Origin: Zygnema cylindricum
Lineage: Eukaryota; Streptophyta; Zygnematophyceae; Zygnematales; Zygnemataceae
Direction of reading: 5' to 3'
NCBI GenBank assembly: GCA_037447655.1
Contig: JBBHKE010003061.1
Span: 123,059-179,032 of the forward strand
DNA length: 55,974 bases
Every line of letters begins with the position of its first letter. Within the stretch, counting starts at the first letter, position 1. The position numbers and the translations under genes were made by a program. Of this stretch, positions 1-10,561 are shown piece by piece. A model generated the notes under the pieces. The model saw only the letters and a list, made by a program, of their open reading frames with translations, did no database searches and had not been told where the DNA came from.

Positions 1-98
1 TGGACGTGGTGTGTGTTATAAAAAAATATGTTGGAAGAGAGAGAGTGAGGGGAGTGAGAGAGAGAAGGTTGTATAAAAAAATATTGTGTGTGGTGCAG

Positions 99-2753
99 GT
101 TCGATATTCATTCTCGGGACGAGGACCCAGTCTCCACCTTCCACCCCCCTACTCCATTGTTATTCAGGTGGGTGATCTGTTTAGTTTTATTTGCTTATTT
201 TCAAAAGTCACTCGAAACTTATTTCGCTAATTTGTGATTTTTTATTATGGCTTAACAGTTCACAACATTGGTTTTCACCCATTTGATATAATCCACATTT
301 ATTGATTAGAAACGTTCATTTAGTGCATGTTATAGTAAAGTACACCTTTCATCGCTATTTGAATTTTTATTATTTTTTTTATTATTATTATTCTTATTAT
401 ATATATGTATATATATACATGTATATAAAGCTGTATTATTATTAACACCGCTAAAATATGGTTAACGGACGTGGCTCATTTTGGGCCAACTTCACCAACT
501 TAGTTATTGTTCTTAACACTTTCGTAATTTTGGGTAAAAAAAAAACGTGATCGACTTAGTGTTAGAATTATTAACTCTAATAAACTAAGGAAGGTGTGTA
601 GTGAGTTTAGTGTGTTTGAAGGTGGATTATAACATTTAGTGTGGTTTTAAGGTAAGCTAGTACATTGGGTGTGTTGTTGAAGTGAATTGCATCGTCCGTT
701 TTTTAGAACACAAGTTAGTGAATCTGTGGTTACCTTACCAATATTAATATGGATTAGCAGTGATTACAAAATCATAATAAGAATCGACGTATTCCAAGTG
801 TAATGTATGACATTGTGATATGGGAAAATGCAAGCAAAGACTAGTTCAACTTCGTTAATATTTGTATGTGTTTAAATTGTTAGATAATGGAAGGTTTAGA
901 TAGGCAACAATATTAACTATGTAGGCGTATGAGTTTCGTAAAATTTTCAAAATATGCATACTTTTTTTCTTGTTGTGTTTAATAGTGATGGGATATGCAA
1001 TACGTGGAGTGTGAGGATTATACGATTATATCATTAATTCTAATTTTGAAAATGTATGGAAACATTGTATAAGTTAACCCTTGATACTAGTGAACTGTAT
1101 ATTAACGTTTCCATACCCTGTCACTCCTTAGAACTATGGATTGAACCCGCAATTTTGTAAGGTCGAAAAAATATTTTGGCTATTAAGTACACTGTGAGTC
1201 TCTATTAGTGTTTAGAAATAATTAGTATGAGAACTTTTGTAGTGTTAATAATTCCAGTTCGAATGATGTGGACAATTCTGAACTGCTAAAAGAAGGAGCT
1301 CAAGAACAAACAATCATTATTAGTACGGCTATTTTGTGGTCGGAGGGCAAAAATACCGGGACAAAACTAGTTTATTAACTTTAATAACAATTCATGGTAT
1401 GACTACGGTAACCTTCACACTTGATGTTTTAGCAGCGTGTATCAGTTTTTTGTACCTTTTTCTTACCTTTTTCGTACCTTTTGTTTTGCAAAATAGATAC
1501 GAAAATATGTTGTTTACTGCATCTTGACACTCAAAACATGACAAAAAAAAAACGTATTAACACCAAAAACGCATTCGCTTCTTTTCCTGGGCCAGGAATC
1601 ACCCTCCGGTGGATTGCATATTCCAAAGATTCAAAGTGATGATGACTTTTTGAGTCAAAGAGAGTGGTTATGTGTCACTCGTCCAACAGTTAGTGAGAAT
1701 GCCAGACCCAGTGAGGAAATTAAGGTCGAGAAAATGATGGTTGAGGAAGCGAAGGTTGAAGAAATGAAGGTGGAAATGAAGGTGGAGGAGATGAAGGTTG
1801 AGGAAATGAAGGTTGAGGAAATGAAGGTTGAGGAAGCGAAGGTTGAAGAAATGAAGGTGGAAATGAAGGTGGAGGAAATGAATGCCGAGGAAATGAAGGC
1901 CGAGGAAATGAAGGTTGAGGAAATGACGGTAGAGGAAGCGAAGGTTGAAGAAATGAAGGTGGAAGTGAATGTAGAGGAAATGAAGGTTGAGGAAGCGAAG
2001 GTCGAAGAAATGAAGGTGGAAATGACTGTGGAGGAAATGAAGGTTGAGGAAGCGAAGGTTGAAGAAGCGAAGGTTGAAGAAATGAAGGTGGAAATGAAGG
2101 TGGAAATGAAGGTGGAGGAAATGAAGGTTGAGGAAGCGAAGGTTGAAGAAATGAAGGTGGAGGGAATGAAGGTTGAGGAATTCAAGGTCGAGGAATTTAA
2201 GGTTGAGGAAATGGAGGATGAGAAAATTAAGATTTTGGAAAGCAATATAGGTGGAGAGGAGAGTAATGGAGTTCAGGTTTTGGAAAGCAAGATAGGAGGG
2301 GAAACTAATGGAGTTATGGTTTTGGAAAGCAAGATGGGAGGAGAGGAGACTGATAGAGCTGAGGTTTTGGAAAGTGAGATAGGAGGACAGGAGAGTAATG
2401 GAGATTTGGTTTTGGAAAGCAAAATGGGAGGAGAGGAGACTGATAGAGCTAAGGTTCTGGAAAGTGAGATAGGAGGACAGGAGACTGATGGAGCTAAGGT
2501 TTTGGAAAGTGAGATAGGAGGACAGGAGAGTAATGGAGATAAGGTTTTGGAAAGCAAGATGGGAGGAGAGGAGACTGATAGAGCTAAGGTTCTGGAAAGT
2601 GAGATAGGAGGACAGGAGACTGATGGAGCTAAGGTTTTGGAAAGTGAGATAGGAGGACAGGAGAGTAATGGAGATAGTGCTGAAATTGTCGGAAGTGCTT
2701 CAGAGAAAAAAATTGATGTTGAGCCAGAGATTTGCCCAGATTATCAAATTTGA
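99..2753 (+). CDS. 3' part of an unidentified gene encoding a C-terminal tandem-repeat protein (partial)
   Basis: Two exons are visible. Exon 99-167 lies between an acceptor (gtgcag) and a donor (gtgggt) and encodes 23 residues including SFSGRGPSLHLPPPYS. A 1.4-kb intron follows. The last exon starts at 1596 after cttttcctgggccag and both ends are phase 0, so the frame joins cleanly. The last exon begins with a unique stretch containing IPKIQSDDDFLSQREWL, then about 165 residues of KVEE-type pentapeptide repeats, then ten 15-residue VLES.xGG repeats, and ends in EPEICPDYQI. The repeat region is strongly acidic and probably helical. I do not recognise the family. The SFSGRG and SDDDFLSQREWL segments look like real conserved protein, so the repeats are probably a lineage-specific tail. 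Earlier exons lie left of the window. Only the last exon shows a stop codon. Confidence 0.6.
1720..2214 (+). repeat. 15-bp coding minisatellite (KVEEM/KVEEA)
   Basis: About 33 imperfect copies of a 15-bp unit such as atgaaggttgaggaa, in frame with the upstream exon. Units alternate between KVEEM, KVEEA and shortened KVEM forms, and the last ones change to KVEEF. The unit length is a multiple of three, so both strands stay open across it. Confidence 0.9.
2232..2678 (+). repeat. 45-bp coding minisatellite with 135-bp higher-order unit
   Basis: Ten copies of a 15-residue unit starting VLES or ILES followed by a GG pair; the second copy lacks one codon. The last six copies form two nearly identical 135-bp triplets (ending TDRAK, TDGAK, SNGD), which shows a recent duplication at the three-unit level. 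Confidence 0.9.
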
Positions 2754-4110
2754 GTTTATTTTTATGTGCCGAAATTTGGTTTTTCGGTATTCCCGGTAAA
2801 ATTGTTTTGTTGTTTACTAACATGGATCGGAGAGAAGTTACTTCTTATTTCTTATTTTTTGCAATGTTTTTTTCTCCGGTTATCTTTTTGTTTGCGGTGT
2901 CTACGTCTGTAAAAGCTCTTTTTTTGGAGGACTGACGACTATTTTTATATAACTTAGTGGCAAGCATGGAAAAGGAAAAAAAAAAAAAAAAAACCTTCCA
3001 CATTTTGCACAGATTATTATACGACCTTTTGATAAGCCTTTTTTTTTTTTTTTGGTTTTTCAAGATGACCCAAATTTTTTTGCTGGTTCAGACCCTTTTC
3101 AGATCCTTTTTATGTTATTTTGGATACTTCCACAGTATTCATGTTGTAAAAGTCGATGTTTACTATACAAAAAGCTTATTTAAAATTTTTCGATCTTTTC
3201 TGTAGGGAACTGCCCATACCCATGTAAGGGAAATCATCTGGGGTGCGAGGCGAAAAATGAAAAATGATTGAATGTCAGGATAGGTTAAAAAAAAGGTACA
3301 TTTTGACAGTGTGTTGTGCTTTGTGCATACCAAGTGAGTACAAATTTTGGTCAATTGTACCTATCGATAGGATAACCAAGTTTTGGTAATTATGGATAAA
3401 GAGACCATTTTATTTCCACGTTATTATACAAAACTGCTTTTGTATCATGCGTGAGAGAATCTACGTTTTTGGAAGAAATAAATTTATGAAAGAAATACGT
3501 TTATACTCTTTTGTTAAAGTTCGTAGAGCTGAATGTTATTCAGTTTTGAAGTATTTTTTTGGAAGGAACAACAGTGGGGAATCCCTTCAATAACCTTTAT
3601 TAATTGCAAGTCACTTAAGACTGGTAAAATTGACAATCTGCTTTCTCAAGATTTACAAACGTGATTCAAGCAGATGTTATTTTATCACTGCTCTATATTA
3701 TAAGCAATTGAACATTTATTTTATTTGAGATTTATATGAAATAAATTAACACCTGAACAGAATTGTTGTTGTAATCATCATAAGCATACATGACCCCGGT
3801 GTGCATTTTAGTGGTTGTACATTTATTGGTAGGATTACTGCAATTACTAGCCAGTACTGCCAATAATTGCATATCTATAACCGGTATATTATGTTTAAAA
3901 CTATAAGATCTATGAGAAAGGAATTCGCAGGGTAACTGAATTAGTCAACAGATCGCCCATTGTTCTTCGAGTAAAACCTTTTTCGGGCAGTGAACCTTGT
4001 TAACTCTGTGATCGACGTTACGGTTATTGTTCTCAAACAAGTGATCGAAAAAAAATGGTCTTAACCTCCCTCTGCTATGTCACAATTGAAATTCGGAAAT
4101 GTGTGATGAG
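2754..4110. other. AT-rich spacer, no gene seen
   Basis: Probable 3' UTR of the repeat-protein gene followed by AT-rich DNA with many homopolymer A and T runs. No coding region, RNA gene or clear mobile element recognised. Confidence 0.6.
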
Positions 4111-4114
4111 TAAA

Positions 4115-4840
4115 AGGTGTTTTTTTGACTGCCCAAAAATGTTTTTTAATGTAGAGTTTAAAACTGAAGATGGGTGACAAGGTACTATTGAGAACATCGA
4201 TCTGAGTACCTAATTTTTCACTGTATTACACAGAAATGTTGTAGAATAGACAGTATGCTAAGACTTTTAGGGTTTACGCCCATTTTACACCTTTCGAGGG
4301 TATGATACAGCGAAAAAAAACCTTTTTTTTTAAGGGTTTCTATTAGTGTTGGGTATCGAGGACCCATTGCCGATATTCGATGTATATCGAATTTCATGTA
4401 CCCGATATTCGATATATCCCTTCGATATATCGAATTTCAAATTATCGCGATATATCGCCGATATATCGAAAATGAAAATTTTAGAATTTTTTTTTCAAAC
4501 CCACCCCCCCCCCCCCCCCCCCAGAGCGCTCCGTGGGGGGGGGGGGGGGGAGCAAAATATCCGTACGATTTTTCGTACGATTCTCCGTACGCTTTTTCGT
4601 ACGAAAAGGTGTTTTCTTGACTGCCCAAAAATGTTTTTAACTCTATATGTAGAGTTTAAATTGAAGATAGGTGACAAGGTACTATTGAGAACATCGATCG
4701 AGTACCTGATTTTTCACTGTATTACACAGAAAAGTTGTAAAATAGACAGAGTACGCTAAGACTTTTAGGGTTTACGCCCATTCTACGCCTTTCGAGCGTA
4801 TAATTCCACGAAAAAGGCGGTTTTTTTTTAGGGTTTCTTT
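4115..4840 (+). repeat. Direct duplication of about 230 bp flanking a hairpin and ATATCG-rich insert
   Basis: 4115-4345 and 4606-4840 are diverged copies. Both contain tgactgcccaaaaatgtttt, gacaaggtactattgagaac and agggtttacgcccatt in the same order. The 260 bp between them holds an ATATCG-rich segment (4375-4475), the poly-C/poly-G hairpin and four CGTACGA-type motifs. Confidence 0.8.
4501..4551. repeat. Poly-C/poly-G hairpin
   Basis: A run of about 20 C is followed by agagcgctccgt and a run of about 17 G. The arms are complementary around an AGCGCT palindromic loop, so a near-perfect GC stem is possible. Each arm alone could also form an i-motif or G-quadruplex. Confidence 0.85.
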
Positions 4841-5833
4841 CTATGGTTGAGAATAAGCACGAACATTAAACAAGATAATAAGCAATGCACGAAACAGAAA
4901 CACAAAACTAAACTAAACAAAACAAACCAAACAAAAAACAAAACAGAACAAAAAACCATAAACAAAGCAAAACAATAAACAATAATAAAAAAAAAAAAAA
5001 AAAACAATAGATAAAAGAAAACAATAACCAATGGACAGTGAAACAAACATGAAGCGCGGTTCCATATGAAAATGACGTGCATTTCGTAAACAAACATCTA
5101 GGATACTTTGCCAAACTGCAGTAACAATGACATGAAAAATAATTTCCAATCATACCAGAAACAAAAGGAGATGAAATACCTACATTTTTACGAATAACAA
5201 AGTTGATTAGTACAAAAAAACTGAAAAATCACCGATCCTCCAACCACCAACCTCTAAAAATTACTGTTTGCATGCCCAAGGAAGTCCTTCCTATCCGCCC
5301 CTTTAACTAATAATAACCTTTGCAACATATATATAGAGCACAATATTCCAAAACTTCATCCTAGAGTTTTTTGAGTTGAAGGTCTAGGGTAGAGAGTTTA
5401 GGGTTTGGTTTAAGTTTTAGGGTTATCGGTGGATCATGAACAAGAACCTCCTTGCCATGCAAACTCTCGAAGCGAAAATATTTCGGAATGTGAACCTCCG
5501 ATATAGAAAGAAATAAAGTAAAGTAGAAAAAGAAAATTGAATCGGCCTCTCGGTCAAAACTGGTTTACAAAACTGTTGACTTTCCGCGAAAAAGTCAAAC
5601 AATCAACATTCCCCTCCGACAAAGCCACAATGAACGATGTCAGACAAAACAATAATTGCCGCCCCTTCTCCTTTGCCGGAAAAAAATTAAAAAAAAAAAC
5701 TAAAAAGAATTCCTCAGAATTAACCTTATACTACAAACAACTCCACACCACCTTCGTATTCAAAATCGCAGAACAATTGCGCGAGGAAATGTCAAAAGTA
5801 TCGCAGTTGAAACTAATATAGAAAATACGGAAA
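4841..5833. other. A/C-rich spacer downstream of the ERF gene
   Basis: 4860-5035 is low-complexity aaacaaaac-type DNA. 5385-5430 has degenerate plant telomere-like tttaggg units. The part near 5834 probably contains the 3' UTR of the ERF gene. No coding region seen. Confidence 0.5.
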
Positions 5834-7264
5834 CTAGTACGGAATATACGGAATATCGAAAAAATCCTCTTTGCTTCCATCCAATAGGAGCATGTCGTCC
5901 ATATCGTCCATAAAGTCGAGGCAACTATTGTCCATTTCCAAAGGCAAACCTAAAGGGTCGTTAGGAAGACGGTCGCCCGTAAATCCTTCAAACCCTAAAA
6001 TACTGCCCGGAAGTTCCCAAAAAGGCCCCCCTTCACACAAACTTTGACACTCCTCCCACTCCTCCGACAAACTCGACATGCCACACTCCGAAAACAGCGA
6101 CTTCTCACTCTCTTCCACTGTTACCTCCATACCCTCCAACGGCATCTCTACAAGATCCTCCGCCTTCTGCTCTTCCTGTTCTTCCTCTCTCTCTTTCTTG
6201 CTTCCACACTGCCCGACTTTCTTTTGCTTCGCCGGGCCTCCTCTCTTCTGCCTCTTTCTCGATCCTGAAAGCAGCTCTTCTCCAACTCTCCTTCCTTCTT
6301 CACCTATCCCTACCTCTCCAACTCTCCCCCCCTCTCCAACTGTCCCTCCCTCTCCAACTCTCCGTCCGTCTGGCTCCTTCCCTCCTTTCCCTAAATACAC
6401 AGTCCCATCCAATCCTACCCCTCCTTCCTCCGGAAAATTAGTTCTCGCATTTGGTCCCCTTATCGCTCTCGCCGCTGTATCGTACGACCTCGCGGCTGTT
6501 TCTGCACTCTCATAGGTTCCCAACCAGATCCTTACCCCTCTCGTAGGATCCCTAATTTCTGCCGCCCATTTCCCCCAGGGCCTCTGTCTCACTCCCCGGT
6601 ACGTCCTCCCTCCATTTTTTGCCACATTCTGTCCTCCTCCTCCTCCTCCTCTCCCTTCTCCTCCAGACACCTTCTTTGCCTTCCCATTTGGTTTCCCGGC
6701 TTTCATTTTTGCCACAGTATGACTCTTACCACTCCCCCCAATTACACCATGGTTTTGAAATCCTTCATCCGTTCCTCCCCTACAGTCAGACAGGTTTTTT
6801 CCTGACAATTTCCCACCTGTACATCCACTCCAATTTTCGTTTTCCTTTACTGACATGGACTTTGAGCCATCATGGCTTAAGTCCTCCAATAGGATTGTGT
6901 CCGGACTACCGGAACCCCATTCGTCACTCTGACAAGTCGTCACCATTTTCTGGGACGGGAGAGGGAGAGAGAAAGGTGTAGAGAACTCTCTGGTGTTGAC
7001 ACCCTTCCCCCCGGAAGAAAGTTGATGACGTGGCACCATCTTTCCATACGGAAAACGCTGACGTGGGAACTTCAATTGCTGACGTGGCAGGTCATCGTCA
7101 GAAGAGTCGTCGGTAGCGTCAGGGTCGGAGGAGAGACAGACGCAACGGCCGTTACGGATGGCCAGACGGACGCCTGAGGGGGGGAGAGAGAGAGGGAAAG
7201 AGGGAGGCACAGCTGCCGTCTCTCCCTCGTATGGCGCCATGGCTCGCCATTCCTGCAATCCCAT
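5834..7264 (-). CDS. AP2/ERF transcription factor, CRF-like (ERF group VI/VI-L type)
   Basis: Encodes 476 residues without introns. One AP2 domain lies at about residues 220-279 (genome 6428-6607), with [34 protein letters not shown] and [15 protein letters not shown]. Ala and Asp at the WAAEIRDP positions mark the ERF rather than the DREB subfamily. Residues 42-58 read [17 protein letters not shown], which matches the CRF motif (DPDATDSSSDEE type) of cytokinin response factors. A basic SRKRQKR cluster near residue 335 may be a nuclear signal, and the C-terminus is acidic, ending [11 protein letters not shown]. By family it should bind GCC-box-like DNA in the nucleus. I chose the ATG at 7264 because the frame upstream to 7405 contains only a TTG start and reads through Ser/Leu low complexity typical of a CT-rich leader. 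A TATA-like aatataaaat lies about 270 bp upstream. Confidence 0.93.
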   Translation of the reverse strand: MGLQEWRAMAPYEGETAAVPPSFPLSLPPSGVRLAIRNGRCVCLSSDPDATDDSSDDDLPRQQLKFPRQRFPYGKMVPRHQLSSGGKGVNTREFSTPFSLPLPSQKMVTTCQSDEWGSGSPDTILLEDLSHDGSKSMSVKENENWSGCTGGKLSGKNLSDCRGGTDEGFQNHGVIGGSGKSHTVAKMKAGKPNGKAKKVSGGEGRGGGGGGQNVAKNGGRTYRGVRQRPWGKWAAEIRDPTRGVRIWLGTYESAETAARSYDTAARAIRGPNARTNFPEEGGVGLDGTVYLGKGGKEPDGRRVGEGGTVGEGGRVGEVGIGEEGRRVGEELLSGSRKRQKRGGPAKQKKVGQCGSKKEREEEQEEQKAEDLVEMPLEGMEVTVEESEKSLFSECGMSSLSEEWEECQSLCEGGPFWELPGSILGFEGFTGDRLPNDPLGLPLEMDNSCLDFMDDMDDMLLLDGSKEDFFDIPYIPY

Positions 7265-7824
7265 TGGCTCTCGTAGCTCTGAAAAGGATAGTGAGGAGAG
7301 GGAGGAGAGAGAGGAGAGAAAGAAGGAAAAGGAGAGAAATGAGAGAAAGGGATTGGGGGAGAGAGAGAGAGAGGGGGAAAAATAATACAGAAGCAGAATA
7401 GACAACGTTAAGAATTAAAAGAAAAAAGAATATCAAGAAAGAAAGAAGAGAAAAAGGGTGAGAGAGGAAACAAGACAAAAAAAGAAAACAAATGAAGGAA
7501 GGATAACAACAAGAAACTGAATATTTTATATTACAAAGAAAGTGAAGTCATTATAAGAGATAAAGAAAAGATAGTGTGCGAGAGAGAGAGAGAGAGAGAG
7601 GGAAAAAAGACAAAAAAGAGAACCAAAAAAAAAGGTAGATAACACAAAAAAAATGGAAATTGTCAAAACGAAAAATCTTAAAAGTGAATTCTTTATCGCT
7701 TAACTCGTGAGGATTATCCTCCCTCCCTCCCTCCCTCCTCTCTATCTCCTCGAATCTCCATCCTCTCCCTCCCCTCATCTCTCTCTCTCATCCTCTCGCC
7801 CCTCCTCTCTCCCCTCCTCGCCTT

Positions 7825-7861
<37 letters not shown>

Positions 7862-7990
7862 GTTTTCTACCAAAAAAAAAAAGTTAGAAAAGAAAAATCA
7901 AGGAGAAAAGATCCATTGACTGGAAGCGGGATCAGGTCACTTTCACAGCCTGCAGAAACGACAAAACGAGGCAGTAGTCACCTGTGACGA
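7265..7990. promoter_or_regulatory. CT-rich leader and proximal upstream region of the ERF gene
   Basis: On the minus strand this is a long polypyrimidine region (GA tracts on the + strand at 7170-7400 and 7583-7600, CCTC tracts at 7720-7830) ending in a 27-base A run at about 7836-7862. It lies directly upstream of the chosen ATG and is probably 5' UTR plus core promoter. The transcription start cannot be fixed by eye. Confidence 0.45.
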
Positions 7991-7996
7991 GGGCGA

Positions 7997-8036
7997 TGAC
8001 GTGGCAGATGCTACGTGGAGAGCTATGACACGTGGC
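7997..8036. promoter_or_regulatory. G-box/ABRE-like cluster upstream of the ERF gene
   Basis: Three ACGTG-core elements in 40 bp: TGACGTGGC at 7997, CTACGTGG at 8011 and ACACGTGGC at 8028, about 730-770 bp upstream of the ERF start codon. In plants such clusters bind bZIP or bHLH factors. A regulatory role here is inferred from position only. Confidence 0.4.
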
Positions 8037-8039
8037 GGT

Positions 8040-8480
8040 CTGGGCGGACGGAGGGGCCTGACAGGCGCCCTACTGCCGAAGAGGATGAGAAAATGGCTTC
8101 CCGAGCTTATGTACTCGCGAATGGGGCGAAAGATTGCGGAATTCGCGGCGGAATTCGTTGCGGAATTCGCGGGAAAACTGGACCGTCGCTTCCTGCCAAG
8201 TTCGTAGATTTGTCGTATGAGATACTGAAACCGTATGGGAATACTGTATGCGAATTTTTCGTACTATACGCACACTTAGGATGTTTAATACGAATATAAT
8301 ATATGCAGTGACGGGAACCACTTATGTCCTCTGGTTTGGACTTTGAGGACCTAATGTACTGTAGCTATTTTGTCTTTGTACCCGATAAACTATCCTGTAC
8401 TTTAATATGTGCGTATTTTTCAAAACTCAAAAGCGGTTATTTCAAAAAGTTCAAACTGCGCTAATCAGTAATCACACAAA
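8040..8480. other. Spacer, no gene seen
   Basis: 8125-8175 carries three close repeats of gcggaattcg. The rest shows no convincing gene or element. Confidence 0.4.
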
Positions 8481-8481
8481 T

Positions 8482-9025
8482 AAACCGCGAATCGTTATTA
8501 GAGTATACAACTCTATTTTGGGTTCCTGAAATTCTGGTTTTTTTTTTTAAATAGTATACATGATTCAAATTTTTCCTTGACGTTAAATAAGGTATAGTAC
8601 AAAATAGCGTAAAGAACGAAAGTACAATAAGATCTAAATAATGTGGTGTATGTTCTATGTCAGACCGTACATAAATGTACCTTTTGCAGTAAAAATTTAC
8701 AAAAAATGAATTAAATCAGACGCGCACGCATAGGAACGTGCGCTCAGAAAACGGAATTCAATCTGGTCGCATAACTGCCGTAAATTAGTCTGAAATGTAC
8801 AGATATTTAAATTTCGCGACGGCGTACGATTTCTAATATTTGTACGGAAATAGTATACATTTGTACGGCAATTATTCCTTTTTTTGCAACTCCCAAATTA
8901 GCATTAACCCCAAAATAAGAATACACCTTTTATTAAAAAAAAATCAAATTCCTAATTAGCATTAATAACGATAATTTTTTATCAACACTAATTAAACTTT
9001 GATACTAATAACGATTCGCGGTGTA
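8482..9025. mobile_element. TACACCG-family TIR element (non-autonomous)
   Basis: Starts with accgcgaatcgttattag and ends with the inverse ctaataacgattcgcggtg. The terminal repeats match the family consensus TACACCGYGAATCGCTATTA found many times in the window. The roughly 510-bp interior has no coding capacity. Confidence 0.6.
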
Positions 9026-9028
9026 CAG

Positions 9029-9078
9029 TACACCGTGTATCGCTATTAGTGTTGACACTAATTGCGATACACGGTGTA
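9029..9078. mobile_element. Minimal 50-bp palindromic MITE made only of two TIRs
   Basis: The 23-bp arm tacaccgtgtatcgctattagtg is followed after tga by its inverse with one mismatch. It has the same TIR as the larger family members but no interior, and it abuts the preceding element. Confidence 0.75.
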
Positions 9079-9594
9079 ACTTCTTTTGATAAACAATACG
9101 ATAAAACATACGATAAGAAAAAACGCACGGTATTTTGTTTGGACATCAAGTCATCAACCGATTTCTGACCGCGTGACATCTCAAAAGCGTCGGGAAGTGA
9201 CCCCATTCTCCGTACGAAATATCCCAGGACGTGACTTCATGGTCCGTACAAAACCTTCTTTTCTATCGTCGTAGTGCCACGCAAGCGAGAGTAACCACCT
9301 CGAAAACATAACCGAAGAAAAAATAGTCAAATAGTATGAAAACATGAAACCCTAAAAAAAAACGTGTCAATCGACTATGTGCCCTTCACGCAGCAGCGTC
9401 CAATCCGCGAACAGAATCGTACGGTCCTCGTCTACTCCTTTCACCAAATCTGCAGCTGTCTTCCACATGAAGCGCGCCGATTGGCTCCACATAATACGCC
9501 GATATTTGATCCTCATAAAAGCGCACCGATTGGCCGCACCTCTCATAAAGCGCCTCTCGACAAAGGACGCAAGTCAATCGTGTACTGTTTCTAT

Positions 9595-9725
9595 TTTATA
9601 AGGCTGATATTTTTTTTCTACTTGAAACATCTTCCCGTGCACACGTGTCCGATTTTGGTGGGAGACCTCCAATCTGAAAGTGAGGATCTCGGCTCTCAAT
9701 CGCAACCGTCGGATGAACAATTATT
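9595..9725. mobile_element. Fragment of a TACACCG-family foldback MITE
   Basis: Shares the family interior: a homopolymer, an aaacatctt stretch, cgtgcacacgtgtccgat, a gtgggagacc segment, then caatcgcaaccgtcggatga. The second terminal arm is missing. Confidence 0.5.
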
Positions 9726-9814
9726 CCTTTGACGAAAAAGTACAAAATAAAAAGTACAAACTCGGCTATTCTGAACGCCCAATCAGATTCTTGTCTTTTG
9801 AAATGGAAAACTAA

Positions 9815-10522
9815 GGGTGTGTCCCCATGTGTTCAAGTAAAGGTTTCTTCCCGTCGTTTACACAGAAAATGGGATTTCCTACTTGAAAATATTACGCCGT
9901 ACGAAAAATGGGCAAAAACTCAAATACATTTTGCGTCATCTTGGAGCTTGAAAGGTACAGCGATTTGGCAGTATTATCATCGCGACCCACTTCCAACTCA
10001 TCTTCACACTTGCACTGAAATCAAATCGCGACCTGCTTTGAATCAAAATACTACACTATTGACGAATAGAAAGCCTGGGTTGCACGCGTCAAAAGTTTTC
10101 ATTTGTTTTTTTGCAGTTCGGAGAATACACGAAAAAAAATTTGTTTGTCCGTTTGCTTATGTTGTCCACTTGTGGGCGTCTACAAATGTCATTTTGTAGA
10201 CGTAGGCGATAGCTTATGTAAATCACGTGTGGGCGTCAACAAATGACAGTCAGCGTCGACAATTGTCCCAGTATGTCAGAAGCTCTTTGCGGCATACAAA
10301 TGTATGCAGTTTGTTCCGAGATCGCTGGCGTCTACAGATGTCCGCAATTTGTTGGCGTCTACAGGTGTCGCAAGTATTGGCGACGTGTACAACTGCCACA
10401 TATTCAAAATAATGAACGCGCAAGTAACGATTGACATAGGCACACTGTGAAAAGTACACCGTAAAATCAGCACTAAATTCCAAAATAACGTTTCAAAATA
10501 TCGGTTACATGGGGACACACCC
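9815..10522. mobile_element. PIF/Harbinger-like non-autonomous element, inverted orientation
   Basis: Ends are GGGTGTGTCCCCATGT at 9815 and its inverse at 10522. TAA precedes the left end. TAT follows the right end. The left 330 bp are an inverted copy of 11660-12019, and the right 80 bp are an inverted copy of 36656-36738. It is therefore a reverse-oriented relative of the 36656-38587 element. No transposase is encoded. Confidence 0.65.
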
Positions 10523-10561
10523 TATGTCAATCGTTACTTGCGCGTTCATTACTTCGAATAA
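10398..10561. repeat. 40-bp-arm inverted repeat across an element junction
   Basis: The arm 10398-10441 (contains cgcgcaagtaacgattgaca) is repeated in inverse at 10521-10561 (tgtcaatcgttacttgcgcg). It arises because two elements of one family lie head to head. The 80-bp loop contains a Harbinger-like TIR. Confidence 0.85.

Noticed and set aside
1655-2557. Long antisense frames across the repeat gene (Ser/Thr-rich STFISSTF and SPPILLSKT repeats)
   Set aside because: They are shadows of 15-bp and 45-bp in-phase repeats, which keep every strand open. The + frame has the splice acceptor and unique ends.
2232-2678. Regular 45-bp repeats resembling a CRISPR-like array
   Set aside because: The units are contiguous with no unique spacers, in a eukaryotic coding exon. 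It is a coding minisatellite.
7265-7405. N-terminal extension of the ERF protein by 47 residues
   Set aside because: It has no ATG and is Ser/Leu/Phe low complexity from a CT-rich leader. The ATG at 7264 is preferred.
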